Source: Limnohabitans sp. (lineage in GTDB: Bacteria > Pseudomonadota > Gammaproteobacteria > Burkholderiales > Burkholderiaceae_C). From it: a stretch of DNA of 58,411 bases. Made by a program: the position numbers and the translations under genes. The notes below the pieces were generated by a model. That model was not told the origin of the DNA. It made no database searches and was given only the letters and a program-made list of their open reading frames with translations. The DNA lies in NCBI GenBank assembly GCA_018883305.1, contig VEQI01000001.1, forward strand, positions 1 through 58,411, given 5' to 3'. This document shows positions 17,518 through 26,766 of this stretch, one piece after another (positions within the stretch are counted from its first letter, which is position 1; every line of letters begins with the position of its first letter).

Positions 17518-18306
17518 ATGGCTTATCACACGGATTTCCCATCCATCCAGTCTCAGGTCAGTGCTGAGGAATGGCAGGCTCGTCTGGACCTGGCCGCCAC
17601 CTACCGTCTGGTGGATCTTTACGGCATGACGGACCTGATCTACAACCACATCACGTTGCGGATTCCGGGCACCGACCATCTGCTGATCAACTTGTATGGT
17701 CTGCTCTACAAGGAAATCACCGCCTCCAACCTGGCCAAGATCGACCTGGAAGGAAACATCCTGTGGAAACCCGACACAGATTACGGCATCAACCGCTCCG
17801 GCTTTGTGATTCATGGGTGCATCCATCAAGCCCGACACGATGTGTCATGCGTGCTTCACACCCATACCCGCGCGGGCATGGCCGTCTCCACCATGAAGTG
17901 CGGCTTGCTGCCGCTCACGCAAACCGGCATTCGCTTTGAAGGCCACCTGGCGTACCACGAGTACGAGGGGCCGGCCATTGATCTGGCCGAGCGTGAGCGG
18001 CTGGTGCGCGACTTGGGTGAGCACAACGCCATGATGCTGAACAACCACGGGCTGCTCACTTGTGGCCCCTCCTGCGGAGAAGCCTTCAACCTCATGTACA
18101 ACCTGGAGCTGGCCTGCCGCGCCCAAGTGGATGCCATGGCTGCCCGAACCGAATTGCGCCAGCCCAGTGCCGAAGTGCTGGAGAGAACCGCGCATCTTTA
18201 CCAGCCAGGCGCGCGCAGACCCTATGGTGTGCTGGAATGGCACGCCATGCTGCGCCTGCTCAAGGCCCAATCCTCGTCGTCCGGCTTCCCCCCTTACTGG
18301 AGCTGA
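17518..18306 (+). CDS. class II aldolase/adducin-family protein (first of a tandem pair)
   Basis: 262 residues. The fold signature runs YRLVDLYGMTDLIYNHITLRIPG, NLYGLLYKEITASNLAKIDLEG, the zinc-binding VLHTHTRAGM and the later MLNNHGLLTCG. Members cleave or rearrange hydroxy-keto compounds, or decarboxylate them, using a zinc ion. It is followed after about 70 bases by a closely similar gene (18377), and both share YRLVDLYGM, EITAS, the His motif and the ARRPYG/TRRPYG ending. It heads the plus-strand four-gene operon to 21221. The substrate is not defined; association with 2-hydroxyacid dehydrogenases suggests a 3- or 4-carbon ketoacid or sugar-acid product. Confidence 0.9.
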   Translation: MAYHTDFPSIQSQVSAEEWQARLDLAATYRLVDLYGMTDLIYNHITLRIPGTDHLLINLYGLLYKEITASNLAKIDLEGNILWKPDTDYGINRSGFVIHGCIHQARHDVSCVLHTHTRAGMAVSTMKCGLLPLTQTGIRFEGHLAYHEYEGPAIDLAERERLVRDLGEHNAMMLNNHGLLTCGPSCGEAFNLMYNLELACRAQVDAMAARTELRQPSAEVLERTAHLYQPGARRPYGVLEWHAMLRLLKAQSSSSGFPPYWS

Positions 18307-18376
18307 AAGCGCACCGACCGAAGTCTGACCCCTGGATGCAGACTCTTCAGACACTCCCTTTCTTGCAAAAACCGTC

Positions 18377-19165
18377 ATGAACACCTCTGGTCGTCTCTCC
18401 ATTGAATCCATGCAGGGCCGCTGCTCCGAAGCCGAGTGGCAGGCTCGCGTGGATCTCGCTGCCTGTTACCGACTGGTCGATCTGTACGGCATGTCCGACA
18501 TGATGGCCAATCATGTGTCCATGCGCGTGCCCGATGAAGAGGGTGCCTTCCTCATCAACGCTTACGGCATGATGTACGAGGAGATCACTGCCTCCAGCCT
18601 GATCAAGATCGACGTGGCGGGCAACATCTTGTCAAAGCCCGATTTCGGCGAACTGGACTACGGCATCAACCGTGCCGGCTATGTCATTCACAGTGCCGTG
18701 CATGAGGCCCGCCCTGAAGTGGCCTGCGTCATCCATACCCACAGCTGGGCCTCCATGGCGGTGTCTGCGCTGGAATGCGGTTTGCTGCCCATCACACAAA
18801 CGGCGATGCGCTTCCTGAAAATTGGCTATCACGACTTTCAAGGCGTGGTCCTCAATGAACAAGAGCAAGCCTCCTTGCTGCGCGACATGGGTGACAAAGA
18901 GGCTTTGCTGTTACGCAACCACGGCGCACTCACCGTAGGCCGTACCGTGGGTGAGGCCTTCAACTGGATGCATCGCCTTGAATTGGCTTGCCGGTCTCAA
19001 CTGGCCGCCATGGCCTGCAACACCCCACTGGTAAAAGTGTCGCCCGATGTTTTGGAAGAGACTTGGAACAACTACCAACGTGGCACCCGCCGGCCGTATG
19101 GCCTGATGGAATGGCCGGCGCTGCTGCGCAAACTCGATCGGCTGGACCCCAGCTACCGCGACTGA
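18377..19165 (+). CDS. class II aldolase/adducin-family protein (second of a tandem pair)
   Basis: 262 residues, the same length as its upstream neighbour. It holds YRLVDLYGMSDMMANHVSMRVP, NAYGMMYEEITASSLIKIDVAG, VIHTHSWASM and LLRNHGALTVG. The second His-motif residue pattern differs (HTHS versus HTHT in the neighbour). The two proteins are clearly paralogues from a tandem duplication that has since diverged. They may form a mixed complex or act on successive or stereoisomeric substrates. The next gene starts 33 bases downstream. Confidence 0.9.
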   Translation: MNTSGRLSIESMQGRCSEAEWQARVDLAACYRLVDLYGMSDMMANHVSMRVPDEEGAFLINAYGMMYEEITASSLIKIDVAGNILSKPDFGELDYGINRAGYVIHSAVHEARPEVACVIHTHSWASMAVSALECGLLPITQTAMRFLKIGYHDFQGVVLNEQEQASLLRDMGDKEALLLRNHGALTVGRTVGEAFNWMHRLELACRSQLAAMACNTPLVKVSPDVLEETWNNYQRGTRRPYGLMEWPALLRKLDRLDPSYRD

Positions 19166-19198
19166 ACCACGGCGGCTCACCTGCAAACTCCCCGTCCG

Positions 19199-20206
19199 AT
19201 GAGCGCCACTTCGTCACCGCTGCGCCTGCTGCTGTCTTCACAGGCGCTGCTGGCTTGGCGAACGCCCATTGAACAGGCGCTGGGTGAACAGGCCCACGAA
19301 TTGGTGTGCTTGGAAGACGCTGTGGCCCAGGCCCGCGACGACATCGACCTGGCCTTCATCTCGCGCGACATCACCGGCCTGTCCACCAAGCACGAGTTAG
19401 CCCCCGAGACACGTGCCTGCTATGACGTGATGCGTCGATCCGCTGGGTTGCAATGGGTCCACATTCACTCTGCCGGCGCTGATCGCCCCATCTTTCAGGA
19501 GCTGCGTGCGCGTGGCGTGAGCGTCACCACGTCTTCGGGTGCCAATGCCGAGGTGGTGGCGCAAAGCGCGTTGGCCGGTGTGCTGGCCCTGGCACGCCGC
19601 TTGCCGATGTTGTTCGATGCGCAACGGGCACATCGGTGGATGCCCCTGCTGGGCGAACACCTGCCGCGCGATCTGTCCGGCCAATGCGCCATGATCGTGG
19701 GTTGGGGCCCGATCGGTCAGCGCATCGGGGCCTTGCTGCACATGTTGGGACTGCAGGTCCAGGTGGTGCGTCAACGTGCCCATCAGACGTCTGAACAAGG
19801 CTTCACCATGATCGGGTTTGATCAGATGGCCGCCGCCCTGCCACAGGTTGACTGGCTGATTCTGGCCTGCCCGCTCACCGATCAAACGCGCGGACTCATC
19901 AACGCCCATGCCTTGTCTGCTTTGCCTCAGGGTGCTTGCCTGATCAATGTGTCACGCGGCGAGGTGGTGGTGGAGCCGGATCTTTGCACCGCCTTGCAAT
20001 CGGGCCATCTGGGCGGCGCCATGCTGGATGTGTTTGCGCATGAACCGCTGCCCGCTGATTCGCCGCTGTGGGACATGCCAAACGTCATCGTCACGCCCCA
20101 CTCTGCCGGTCACTCGGACGGCAACGAAACGCGCGTGGCCCATCAGTTTCTGGACAATTTGCGAGCCTGGTGCACGGGGCAAACTCTGCGCAATCGGGTG
20201 CGCTGA
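19199..20206 (+). CDS. D-2-hydroxyacid dehydrogenase (divergent NAD motif)
   Basis: 335 residues. The C-terminal two thirds show the NAD motif GWGPIG, catalytic Arg in NVSRGEVVVEPD, Glu in FAHEPLPADSPLW and His in TPHSAGH. A GxGxxG in the form GWGPIG occurs in GhrA-like glyoxylate/hydroxypyruvate reductases, and the substrate loop VHIHSAGADRP fits that group. It is third in the plus-strand operon after the two aldolases and should reduce an aldolase product (2-ketoacid or glyoxylate) or run in reverse. It is followed by a Bug receptor. Confidence 0.87.
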   Translation: MSATSSPLRLLLSSQALLAWRTPIEQALGEQAHELVCLEDAVAQARDDIDLAFISRDITGLSTKHELAPETRACYDVMRRSAGLQWVHIHSAGADRPIFQELRARGVSVTTSSGANAEVVAQSALAGVLALARRLPMLFDAQRAHRWMPLLGEHLPRDLSGQCAMIVGWGPIGQRIGALLHMLGLQVQVVRQRAHQTSEQGFTMIGFDQMAAALPQVDWLILACPLTDQTRGLINAHALSALPQGACLINVSRGEVVVEPDLCTALQSGHLGGAMLDVFAHEPLPADSPLWDMPNVIVTPHSAGHSDGNETRVAHQFLDNLRAWCTGQTLRNRVR

Positions 20207-20228
20207 TCATTCTTGGGAGACAAGCCAC

Positions 20229-21221
20229 ATGAGAACACACACCATCACATCCTTCCAGTCCAGCCGGTGGAGGCACATCCTGCTTGCATCACTGCTGACG
20301 CTGCTGGCACCGGCACTGTGGGCACAGAACTATCCCGAAAAACCGATCAAACTGGTGGTGTCTTTCACCGCCGGCGGCACCACCGACATTCTGGCGCGCG
20401 AGGTGGCCAACCAGCTCACCCAGCGTTGGGGCGTGTCGGTGGTGGTGGAAAACAAGCCCGGTGCTGCTGGCAACCTGGGCACCGAAATCGTGGGGCGTGC
20501 TGCACCCGATGGCTACACCCTGCTGGCCAACTCCTTTGGGCCCATCGCCATCAATCCCACGCTCTTCAAGAACCTGGCCGTCAATCCGCATACCGAACTG
20601 CAGCCCGTGGCCATGCTGGCGGAGGTGCCCACCGTGCTGGTGGTCCCCACCAGTCTGGGCATCCAGACCCTGGCCGACTTGCTCAAGTACGCCAAGGCGC
20701 ACCCGGACGAGATGAGCTATGGCTCCACGGGCATTGGCACCGCGGCCCACATGACCGGTTTTCTGTTCAGCCAACGTACCAGCATGAACGCGTTGCATGT
20801 GCCGTACAAAGGCGCTGAAGCCACGCGGGACCTAGTGGCTGGCCGTTTGCAGTTCATGTTTGCCACCGTGCCCTCGGTGGTTCCGCTCATCAAGGCCGGC
20901 CAGCTCAAGCCGCTGGCCATTTCCACCAAGATGCGCTCCCGCAGCCTGCCCGATGTCCCCACCCTGCGTGAACAAGGTGTGGACATGGCCACGGGGTCCT
21001 GGTTTGGTTTGTTCGTCCCCAAGGCCACGCCCGCGGCCATCGTGAACAAGCTGAATGACGCTGTCGTCAAAATTCTGGACGCGCCTCAGGTCAACAGCCG
21101 GCTGGTGGCCCAAGGTGCGGAGCCCGTTCCCATGAACGTGGACGAGTTCAGCCGCTTCGTGCGTCATGAATACGAGAGCTGGATTCCCATCGTGAAGGCC
21201 TCGGGCGCTCGGGCCGAGTGA
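20229..21221 (+). CDS. Bug/TctC-family receptor closing the aldolase operon
   Basis: 330 residues from ATG 20229; the open frame extends upstream inside the dehydrogenase gene but has no receptor residues there. The signal peptide ends near ALWAQNYPEKP. The ligand loops are SFTAGGTTD and AAPDGYTL; HVPYKGAEATRDLVAG and ISTKMRSRSLPDVPT follow. It ends 8 bases before the convergent acyl-CoA synthetase. Its position after two aldolases and a dehydrogenase suggests a hydroxyacid ligand; this is inference. Confidence 0.91.
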   Translation: MRTHTITSFQSSRWRHILLASLLTLLAPALWAQNYPEKPIKLVVSFTAGGTTDILAREVANQLTQRWGVSVVVENKPGAAGNLGTEIVGRAAPDGYTLLANSFGPIAINPTLFKNLAVNPHTELQPVAMLAEVPTVLVVPTSLGIQTLADLLKYAKAHPDEMSYGSTGIGTAAHMTGFLFSQRTSMNALHVPYKGAEATRDLVAGRLQFMFATVPSVVPLIKAGQLKPLAISTKMRSRSLPDVPTLREQGVDMATGSWFGLFVPKATPAAIVNKLNDAVVKILDAPQVNSRLVAQGAEPVPMNVDEFSRFVRHEYESWIPIVKASGARAE

Positions 21222-21229
21222 GTGCAGGC

Positions 21230-23314
21230 TCAGACCAACACCGCCACGCCATCCGCCGCCCGCACCCCTTGCCCTTGCGGCAGCACGAACAAGGGGTTGA
21301 TCTCCGCCTCGATCAGACGATCCCCGCATTGTGCCGCCAGGTGGGAAAACGCCACGATCGCGTCCACCAGGGCCTGCACATCGGCCCGGGGACGACCACG
21401 ATACCCATCCAGCAGCGGCCAGGTCTTGAGCTCTCTTGCCATCGACAGGGCCTCCTCGCGGCTAAGCCCGCCCTGCGCGGGCAGCAATCGCAGGCAAGTG
21501 TCCTGGAACAGTTCGGCCGTGACACCGCCCATGCCCAGCAAGATCGCCGTGCCCAATGCATCTCGATGCAAGCCCAGAATCAACTCTGTGCCACCGCTCA
21601 CCATTTCCTGTACCAGATAGCGATTCGGCGCGGCACCCGTGGCCGCCTGCACGGCATCGGCCATCTGCTGCATGCGGCGTGGCAATTCCTCCACACGCAC
21701 ACCCACGGCCACACCACCCACATCGCTCTTGTGGGTGATTTCGGAAGACAGCATCTTCAACACCACCCGTTCACCCAGCGCGCTGGCAGCCGCTTGTGCC
21801 TCTTCAGCGGTGCTCACCACGCGTTCTTGCACGCCAGGAATGCCGTGTTGTGCAAACCATTGCTTGGCCTGGGCCTCATCCAGTGAACCGCTGGGCAACG
21901 CAACGCTTGCTGCTGTTGTTCTGGATGACGGCTCATCCTGCGGCGCACGAAACTCACGCGCATGACGCATGGCGTTGAACGCGGCGGCACAGCTTTCAGC
22001 CGCAAAATACGCCGGCACACCACGCTGGGTGAGCAGGCGAGCCACCTCGGGCGCATGCGGACTGACATAGGCGAACACCGGTTTGTCCGAAGCGGGCAGG
22101 CAGTCCTGCAGCGCACCTGCCATCAGCTCGGGTTGCGCAAGACCCGATGAGCCAACGATGATAGTCAAGGCATCGTAGGTCGGACTGGCCAATAACGTTT
22201 TGATGGCGCCACGCAACAAGTCAGGGCGCAGGCCCGCCAGCGTGACATCGATGGGGTTGCGGTCCAGCACGGCTTCGGTGCCACTGTTAAGGGCACGCAA
22301 GGCGGCAGCGGTGGCCGCATCTGGCGCAGGCGTCTCAAACGATGCCAGCCCCAACTCGTCCGATACCAGGGTGCCCGCGCCGCCGGTGGAGGTGAGGATG
22401 GCCACACGGTTGCCGTGCAGCCGCCGCCCCGTGGCCAGTGCGGCTGGCACATCCAGCAAATCGGAGAAGTGCTGCACACGAATCACACCCAGTTGCCGAA
22501 ACAAGGCGTCATACATGCGGTCCGAACCTGCCATGGCCCCCGTGTGCGAGACTGCGGCACGTGCGCCCGCCTCGGAACGCCCAATCTTGAACGCCACCAC
22601 CGGCTTGCCGGCCCGTGCGGCCTTGAGGCAGGCCGCACGAAACTTCTCGGGCTGACGCACGCTTTCGATGTAGAGGGCGATGACCGACGTGGCAGGATCA
22701 TCCACCAGATGATCGATGAAATCGGCCAACCCCAGATCCACTTCGTTGCTGGTGGAGATCAGCTTGGATAGACCAATGCCGCGCGCCGCCGCGCGTGAGA
22801 GCACCGATCCCAGAATGCCACCGCTTTGTGACACCACTCCGATCGAACCCACCGGAAAATGGTCCATCTCCAAGGCACCTGAGGGTGACAGCACGATGTT
22901 GTCGGTCAAGTTGACCAACCCGATGGTGTTGGGGCCCAACAAACGCATGCCCCCCGCGGCCTCCACCAGCCGCTGCTGTCGTTGCCCACCTTCCTCCCCG
23001 GTTTCCGAGTACCCACTGGCCAACACAATGGCCGCTCCACACCCCTGTGCTGCGAGTTCACGCACCGCTTGTTCAGCACGTTCGGCCCCCAGCAGCACCA
23101 TGGCCACATCGGGGACCACCGGGAGTGAGGCGATGTCGGGATAGCAGGTCCATGCCCCAATGCGATCCACCTTGGGGTTGACGGGATAAATGCGTCCGGC
23201 GTAACCGTGCTTGTCCAGATAGGCAATCGGCCGTCCGGCGGTTTTGCCTGGATCGGCCGAGGCGCCGATGACCGCCACGCTGGCGGGACGAAGCATTCGG
23301 GCAATGGCGTCCAT
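21230..23314 (-). CDS. ADP-forming acyl-CoA synthetase (acetate--CoA ligase family)
   Basis: 694 residues, a single-chain enzyme. The N-terminal CoA-binding domain starts with MLRPASVAVIGASADPGKTAGRPI. The succinyl-CoA-ligase-like domain contains GVVSQSGG and the phospho-His candidate in AVSHTGAMAGSD. The C-terminal ATP-grasp part has ISGVQERVVSTAEEA-like start, VVLKMLSSEITHKSDVGGV and EINPLFV. It should make an acyl-CoA from acid, CoA and ATP with ADP as product. It is last in an operon with a crotonase (gap 12) and a Bug receptor. That pairing recalls ferulate-type pathways, where a CoA ligase and a crotonase shorten the side chain, but a different acid is equally possible. Confidence 0.88.
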   Translation of the reverse strand: MDAIARMLRPASVAVIGASADPGKTAGRPIAYLDKHGYAGRIYPVNPKVDRIGAWTCYPDIASLPVVPDVAMVLLGAERAEQAVRELAAQGCGAAIVLASGYSETGEEGGQRQQRLVEAAGGMRLLGPNTIGLVNLTDNIVLSPSGALEMDHFPVGSIGVVSQSGGILGSVLSRAAARGIGLSKLISTSNEVDLGLADFIDHLVDDPATSVIALYIESVRQPEKFRAACLKAARAGKPVVAFKIGRSEAGARAAVSHTGAMAGSDRMYDALFRQLGVIRVQHFSDLLDVPAALATGRRLHGNRVAILTSTGGAGTLVSDELGLASFETPAPDAATAAALRALNSGTEAVLDRNPIDVTLAGLRPDLLRGAIKTLLASPTYDALTIIVGSSGLAQPELMAGALQDCLPASDKPVFAYVSPHAPEVARLLTQRGVPAYFAAESCAAAFNAMRHAREFRAPQDEPSSRTTAASVALPSGSLDEAQAKQWFAQHGIPGVQERVVSTAEEAQAAASALGERVVLKMLSSEITHKSDVGGVAVGVRVEELPRRMQQMADAVQAATGAAPNRYLVQEMVSGGTELILGLHRDALGTAILLGMGGVTAELFQDTCLRLLPAQGGLSREEALSMARELKTWPLLDGYRGRPRADVQALVDAIVAFSHLAAQCGDRLIEAEINPLFVLPQGQGVRAADGVAVLV

Positions 23315-23326
23315 GTCGGTTTTCCC

Positions 23327-24112
23327 TCAACCGGCCGACTTGGCCAGAAACGCCTCCACCGCGGCACGGTGCTCGCTGCTGGTGTAGCAAATGCCCTGGG
23401 CCTGACTGCCCTGGGCAAACACATCGTGCGAGGTCAATTCAAAGCTTTGATTGAGAATGGTTTTGCTCAAGGCGAGCGCTGTGGAGGATGCTCGACTCAG
23501 CTCCGTCGCCCAGGCCCGCGCCTGGTCCAGCAACACATCGGCACCCACCTGGCGGTCCACGATGCCCAGCGACAGGGCTTCATCCACCTCCACCTTGCGG
23601 CCACTGAAGATGAGTTGCTTGGCCATCGACAGCCCGACACGGCGCGGCAGGAAATACATGCCGCCGCCATCCGGAATGATGCCGCGCTGGATGTAAGACC
23701 AGGTGAAGCTGGCCCATTCACTGGCGATGATGAAGTCACAAGCCAGCGCCGTGTCCGCGCCCAGCCCGGAGGCCGCGCCGTTGACCGCCGCAATGACCGG
23801 CTTGGGGCAAGTGTGCAGCAGTGACTGCGCATGGTGCACACGCTGCTGACGATGCCAGCCATTGAAGCCCACCTCACCAGCGGGCGCGTTCATGCGCTGC
23901 TTCATGCCACTGATATCGCCGCCCGCACAAAACCCCTTGCCCGCGCCCGTCAGCACCAGGGCCTTGATGGCCTTGTCCGCGGTGATGTGTTCCAGCGCGT
24001 GGATGAATTCGGTGCGCATGCCATCGCTCATGGCGTTGCGTTTGTCGGGTCGGTTAAGGGTCAGCGTGGCAATGCCCTGCTCCACCTGAAGTTCGATCAA
24101 TGAATAGTCCAT
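23327..24112 (-). CDS. enoyl-CoA hydratase/isomerase (crotonase family)
   Basis: 261 residues from ATG 24112 (MDYSLIELQVEQGIATLTLNRP); the frame upstream is not crotonase. The oxyanion-hole segments are GAGKGFCAGGDISGM and NGAASGLGADTALACDFIIAS. One hydratase glutamate position reads PDGGG rather than PEGGG, so water addition may be altered and an isomerase, lyase or hydrolase role is possible. It lies between the Bug receptor (gap 14) and the CoA synthetase (gap 12). A carboxylate is activated, then its CoA ester is hydrated or cleaved: that is the simplest reading. Confidence 0.88.
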   Translation of the reverse strand: MDYSLIELQVEQGIATLTLNRPDKRNAMSDGMRTEFIHALEHITADKAIKALVLTGAGKGFCAGGDISGMKQRMNAPAGEVGFNGWHRQQRVHHAQSLLHTCPKPVIAAVNGAASGLGADTALACDFIIASEWASFTWSYIQRGIIPDGGGMYFLPRRVGLSMAKQLIFSGRKVEVDEALSLGIVDRQVGADVLLDQARAWATELSRASSTALALSKTILNQSFELTSHDVFAQGSQAQGICYTSSEHRAAVEAFLAKSAG

Positions 24113-24126
24113 GGGTGTGTCAGCGT

Positions 24127-25155
24127 TCAATCGGGTTTGATGTGGTTGTCTTTGACGATACGGCGCCAGCGCGCCTCCTCGCGGCGGATATAAGCGTCCA
24201 GCTCGGCGGGAGATCCGGCGTCCACCACCAGGCCTTCGGGCTCCAGCTTGCGTTTGAATTCGGGCGTCTGCGTGGCTTGCACCATCGCGGCGTGCAGACG
24301 GGCAATCACCTCGGGTGGCGTGCCCGCTGGTGCCAACAGACCATACCAGCTCTCCACGCTGTATCCTGGCACCCATTCAGCGACAGTGGGCACTTGTGGC
24401 AAAGCGGCTGAGCGTTCACTGGAAGTCACTGCCAGGGCGCGCAACCGGCCACTGGCGATGTGAGGTGCCACAGCTGCGGCGGTCGCAAACATCATGTCGA
24501 CTTGCCCACCGAGCAGATCGCTCATCGCCGGCCCGGCCCCCCGATAGGGAATATGCGTCATGCGGACCCGCGCCAGGTTGTCAAACATTTCGCCGGCCAG
24601 ATGCGCGGACGTGCCGTTGCCCTGGGAGGCATACGACAGTTTGCCCGGCTGTGCACGCGCCAGGTCCAGCACATCGCGCAAGCTTTTGAGTGCGCTGTCC
24701 GAACGAACCACCAGCACATTGGGGCCACGGGCCACCATGCCCACGGCGGCAAAAGCACGTTCGGTGTCAAAAGGCAACTTGGCCACCAGGCTGGGGTTGA
24801 CGGCATGGGCAAAGGTGGCCATCACCAGCACATAGCCATCCGGTGCGCTCTTGGCCACAAAATCCGACCCGATCACCGTGCCCGCACCCGGCTTGTTTTC
24901 CACCACCACGGACTGTCCCAGTCCTTGCGCCATGCCCACGGCCAGCGCACGCGTGATGCTGTCCGTGCCCCCTCCGGGTGAGAAGGGCACCACCAGCTTG
25001 AGCGGACGGTCCGGGAAAGCCGCCCAAGCGCCGGGCACCAGCAGCACCGTCATCAGGCAGACCGACAAGCCGAGCAAGACCCAAGACCGACACGCCGTCC
25101 ACCAAGCATGCGTCTTGGTCGCGTCAAATCCGCGAATCGTGTGAGCAACAGTCAC
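24127..25155 (-). CDS. Bug/TctC-family receptor heading the CoA-synthetase operon
   Basis: 342 residues if it starts at the GTG at 25155; other starts cannot be excluded because the N-terminal segment before the hydrophobic stretch WVLLGLSVCLMTVLLVPGAWA is unusually long. The ligand loops are PFSPGGGTD and SAPDGYVL, and HIPYRGAGPAMSDLLGG marks domain two. First gene of the minus-strand operon 25155-21230, diverging from the PrpD-like gene at 25283 over 127 bases. Likely captures the acid that the synthetase activates. Confidence 0.85.
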   Translation of the reverse strand: MTVAHTIRGFDATKTHAWWTACRSWVLLGLSVCLMTVLLVPGAWAAFPDRPLKLVVPFSPGGGTDSITRALAVGMAQGLGQSVVVENKPGAGTVIGSDFVAKSAPDGYVLVMATFAHAVNPSLVAKLPFDTERAFAAVGMVARGPNVLVVRSDSALKSLRDVLDLARAQPGKLSYASQGNGTSAHLAGEMFDNLARVRMTHIPYRGAGPAMSDLLGGQVDMMFATAAAVAPHIASGRLRALAVTSSERSAALPQVPTVAEWVPGYSVESWYGLLAPAGTPPEVIARLHAAMVQATQTPEFKRKLEPEGLVVDAGSPAELDAYIRREEARWRRIVKDNHIKPD

Positions 25156-25282
25156 GTGGGTGCCTTGAAGGGTCGTGTCAACAGGTGCAGAGTCTAGCCA
25201 ACCCGCTTTAAACTGCCCTGTCACGCACGGGCAAGTCCACTGGGCCCCGTTCACTGTCACCATCCTGGAGCGTCGCACCCCC

Positions 25283-26746
25283 ATGAGCATGACCTCACGT
25301 CGCCAATGGCTGGCCTTGTCCAGCGCGCCCCTGTGGGGCGGCTTGTGCACCCCGTTGCTAGCAGCCACGGCACCCACCGCCGTGATCAGCCCTCACATGA
25401 CCCGGCTGAGTGACTACATGGCGCAAGCACCGCTCGCCACCTTGCCCACCGAAGTGGCCGAGCAAGCCAAGCACCATCTGCTGGACACATTGGCCTCCAT
25501 GGTGTCTGGGGCAGAACTGGAGCCCGGCCAAGCGGCCCGTCGATTTGCATCCTTGCATGCAGGCCAGGGCCGTGTGCCCATCATTGGCATGAAAGGACTT
25601 TTTTCGGCGGGCGATGCCGCGCTGGTTCACGGCATGATGGCTCATGCGGACGAAACCGATGATTCGCACAACCGGTCCCGCACGCATCCCGGCTGCGCGG
25701 TGGTGCCGGCCGCGCTGGCCGTAGCCCAGGCCCTGGGTTGCGACGGTGCCCGTCTGCTGCAATCTGTGGCGCTGGGCTACGACATCGGGACACGCATCGT
25801 CATGGCCATGGGAGGCTTTGATCTCAGCTACAAGAGCAGCCTGGCCACCCACAGCATCGGGGGCAATTTCTGCGCTGCGGCTGCAGCGGCCGGGGTGGCT
25901 GGCCTGAACGCCCAGCAGATGCGTTGGGTGCTCGATTACGCCTCACAACAATCGTCAGGCATCCTGGCGTGGCGGCGTGACACGGACCACATTGAAAAGT
26001 CCTTTGTGTTTGGGGGCATGCCCGCTCGCAACGGCGTGCTGTCAGCCCTGGGGGTGCACGCGGGCTGGAATGGCGTGACCGATATCTTCAGCGGACAAGA
26101 CAATTTCTTTCAGGCCTATGCGCCCCAAGCCCGCCTGGAATTGTTGACGCAGGCACTTGAAACACGCTTTGAGATCGTGCACACCGATTTGAAAAAATGG
26201 ACCGTGGGCTCCCCCATCCAGGGACCACTGGACGCCATCGAGTTGCTGCAACAACGCCACGATTTCACAACCGATCAGATCCACCAGGTGACCGTGCGTC
26301 TGGCGCCTTCCGTGGCCGCGGTGGTGGACAACCGCGACATGCCGGACATTTGCCTGCAACACATGGTGGCGGTGATGCTGATGGATCGCACCGCCTCGTT
26401 CAAGGCGGCCCATGACAAGGCCCGCATGAGCGACCCCGCCACCCTGCGTCAGCGTGCCAAGGTGCAACTGGTGCGCGACGAAGCCCTGGTGCCCGCACTG
26501 CCGGTTAGAGTCGCGGTGGTGGAGATTGAATTGGCCGACGGACGAACCCTCCGCGAACGGGTGTCGGCGGTACGTGGCACGCCTCGCAACCCGATGTCGC
26601 GCCAGGAAGTCGTTGCCAAGGCCCGCGATTTGATGGCGCCCGTGCTGGGTGCGTCCTCCGCGCAGTCGCTGATCGACTCGGTCTATCGCATCGAATCCGT
26701 GCCGGATGTGAGGGTCTGGAACGCGTGGTTGTCGGTGCCTGGCTGA
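25283..26746 (+). CDS. MmgE/PrpD-family protein with a Tat-type signal peptide
   Basis: 487 residues. Domain features of the MmgE/PrpD fold are present: LLDTLASMVSGAE, the conserved MMAHADETDDSHNRSRTHPGC region, GYDIGTRI, HSIGGNFCAAAAAAG and FVFGGMPARNGV. Known members are 2-methylcitrate dehydratase and cis-aconitate decarboxylase, which are cytoplasmic. Here the start MSMTSRRQWLALSSAPLW carries a twin-arginine motif followed by a hydrophobic stretch and an Ala-rich cleavage region (LLAATAP), so export is likely. It is oriented with the Rieske island, ending 121 bases before the SDR at 26868. The reaction is probably a dehydration or isomerisation of a carboxylate. Confidence 0.85.
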   Translation: MSMTSRRQWLALSSAPLWGGLCTPLLAATAPTAVISPHMTRLSDYMAQAPLATLPTEVAEQAKHHLLDTLASMVSGAELEPGQAARRFASLHAGQGRVPIIGMKGLFSAGDAALVHGMMAHADETDDSHNRSRTHPGCAVVPAALAVAQALGCDGARLLQSVALGYDIGTRIVMAMGGFDLSYKSSLATHSIGGNFCAAAAAAGVAGLNAQQMRWVLDYASQQSSGILAWRRDTDHIEKSFVFGGMPARNGVLSALGVHAGWNGVTDIFSGQDNFFQAYAPQARLELLTQALETRFEIVHTDLKKWTVGSPIQGPLDAIELLQQRHDFTTDQIHQVTVRLAPSVAAVVDNRDMPDICLQHMVAVMLMDRTASFKAAHDKARMSDPATLRQRAKVQLVRDEALVPALPVRVAVVEIELADGRTLRERVSAVRGTPRNPMSRQEVVAKARDLMAPVLGASSAQSLIDSVYRIESVPDVRVWNAWLSVPG

Positions 26747-26766
26747 GATCCGGGTTGACACAAAAT

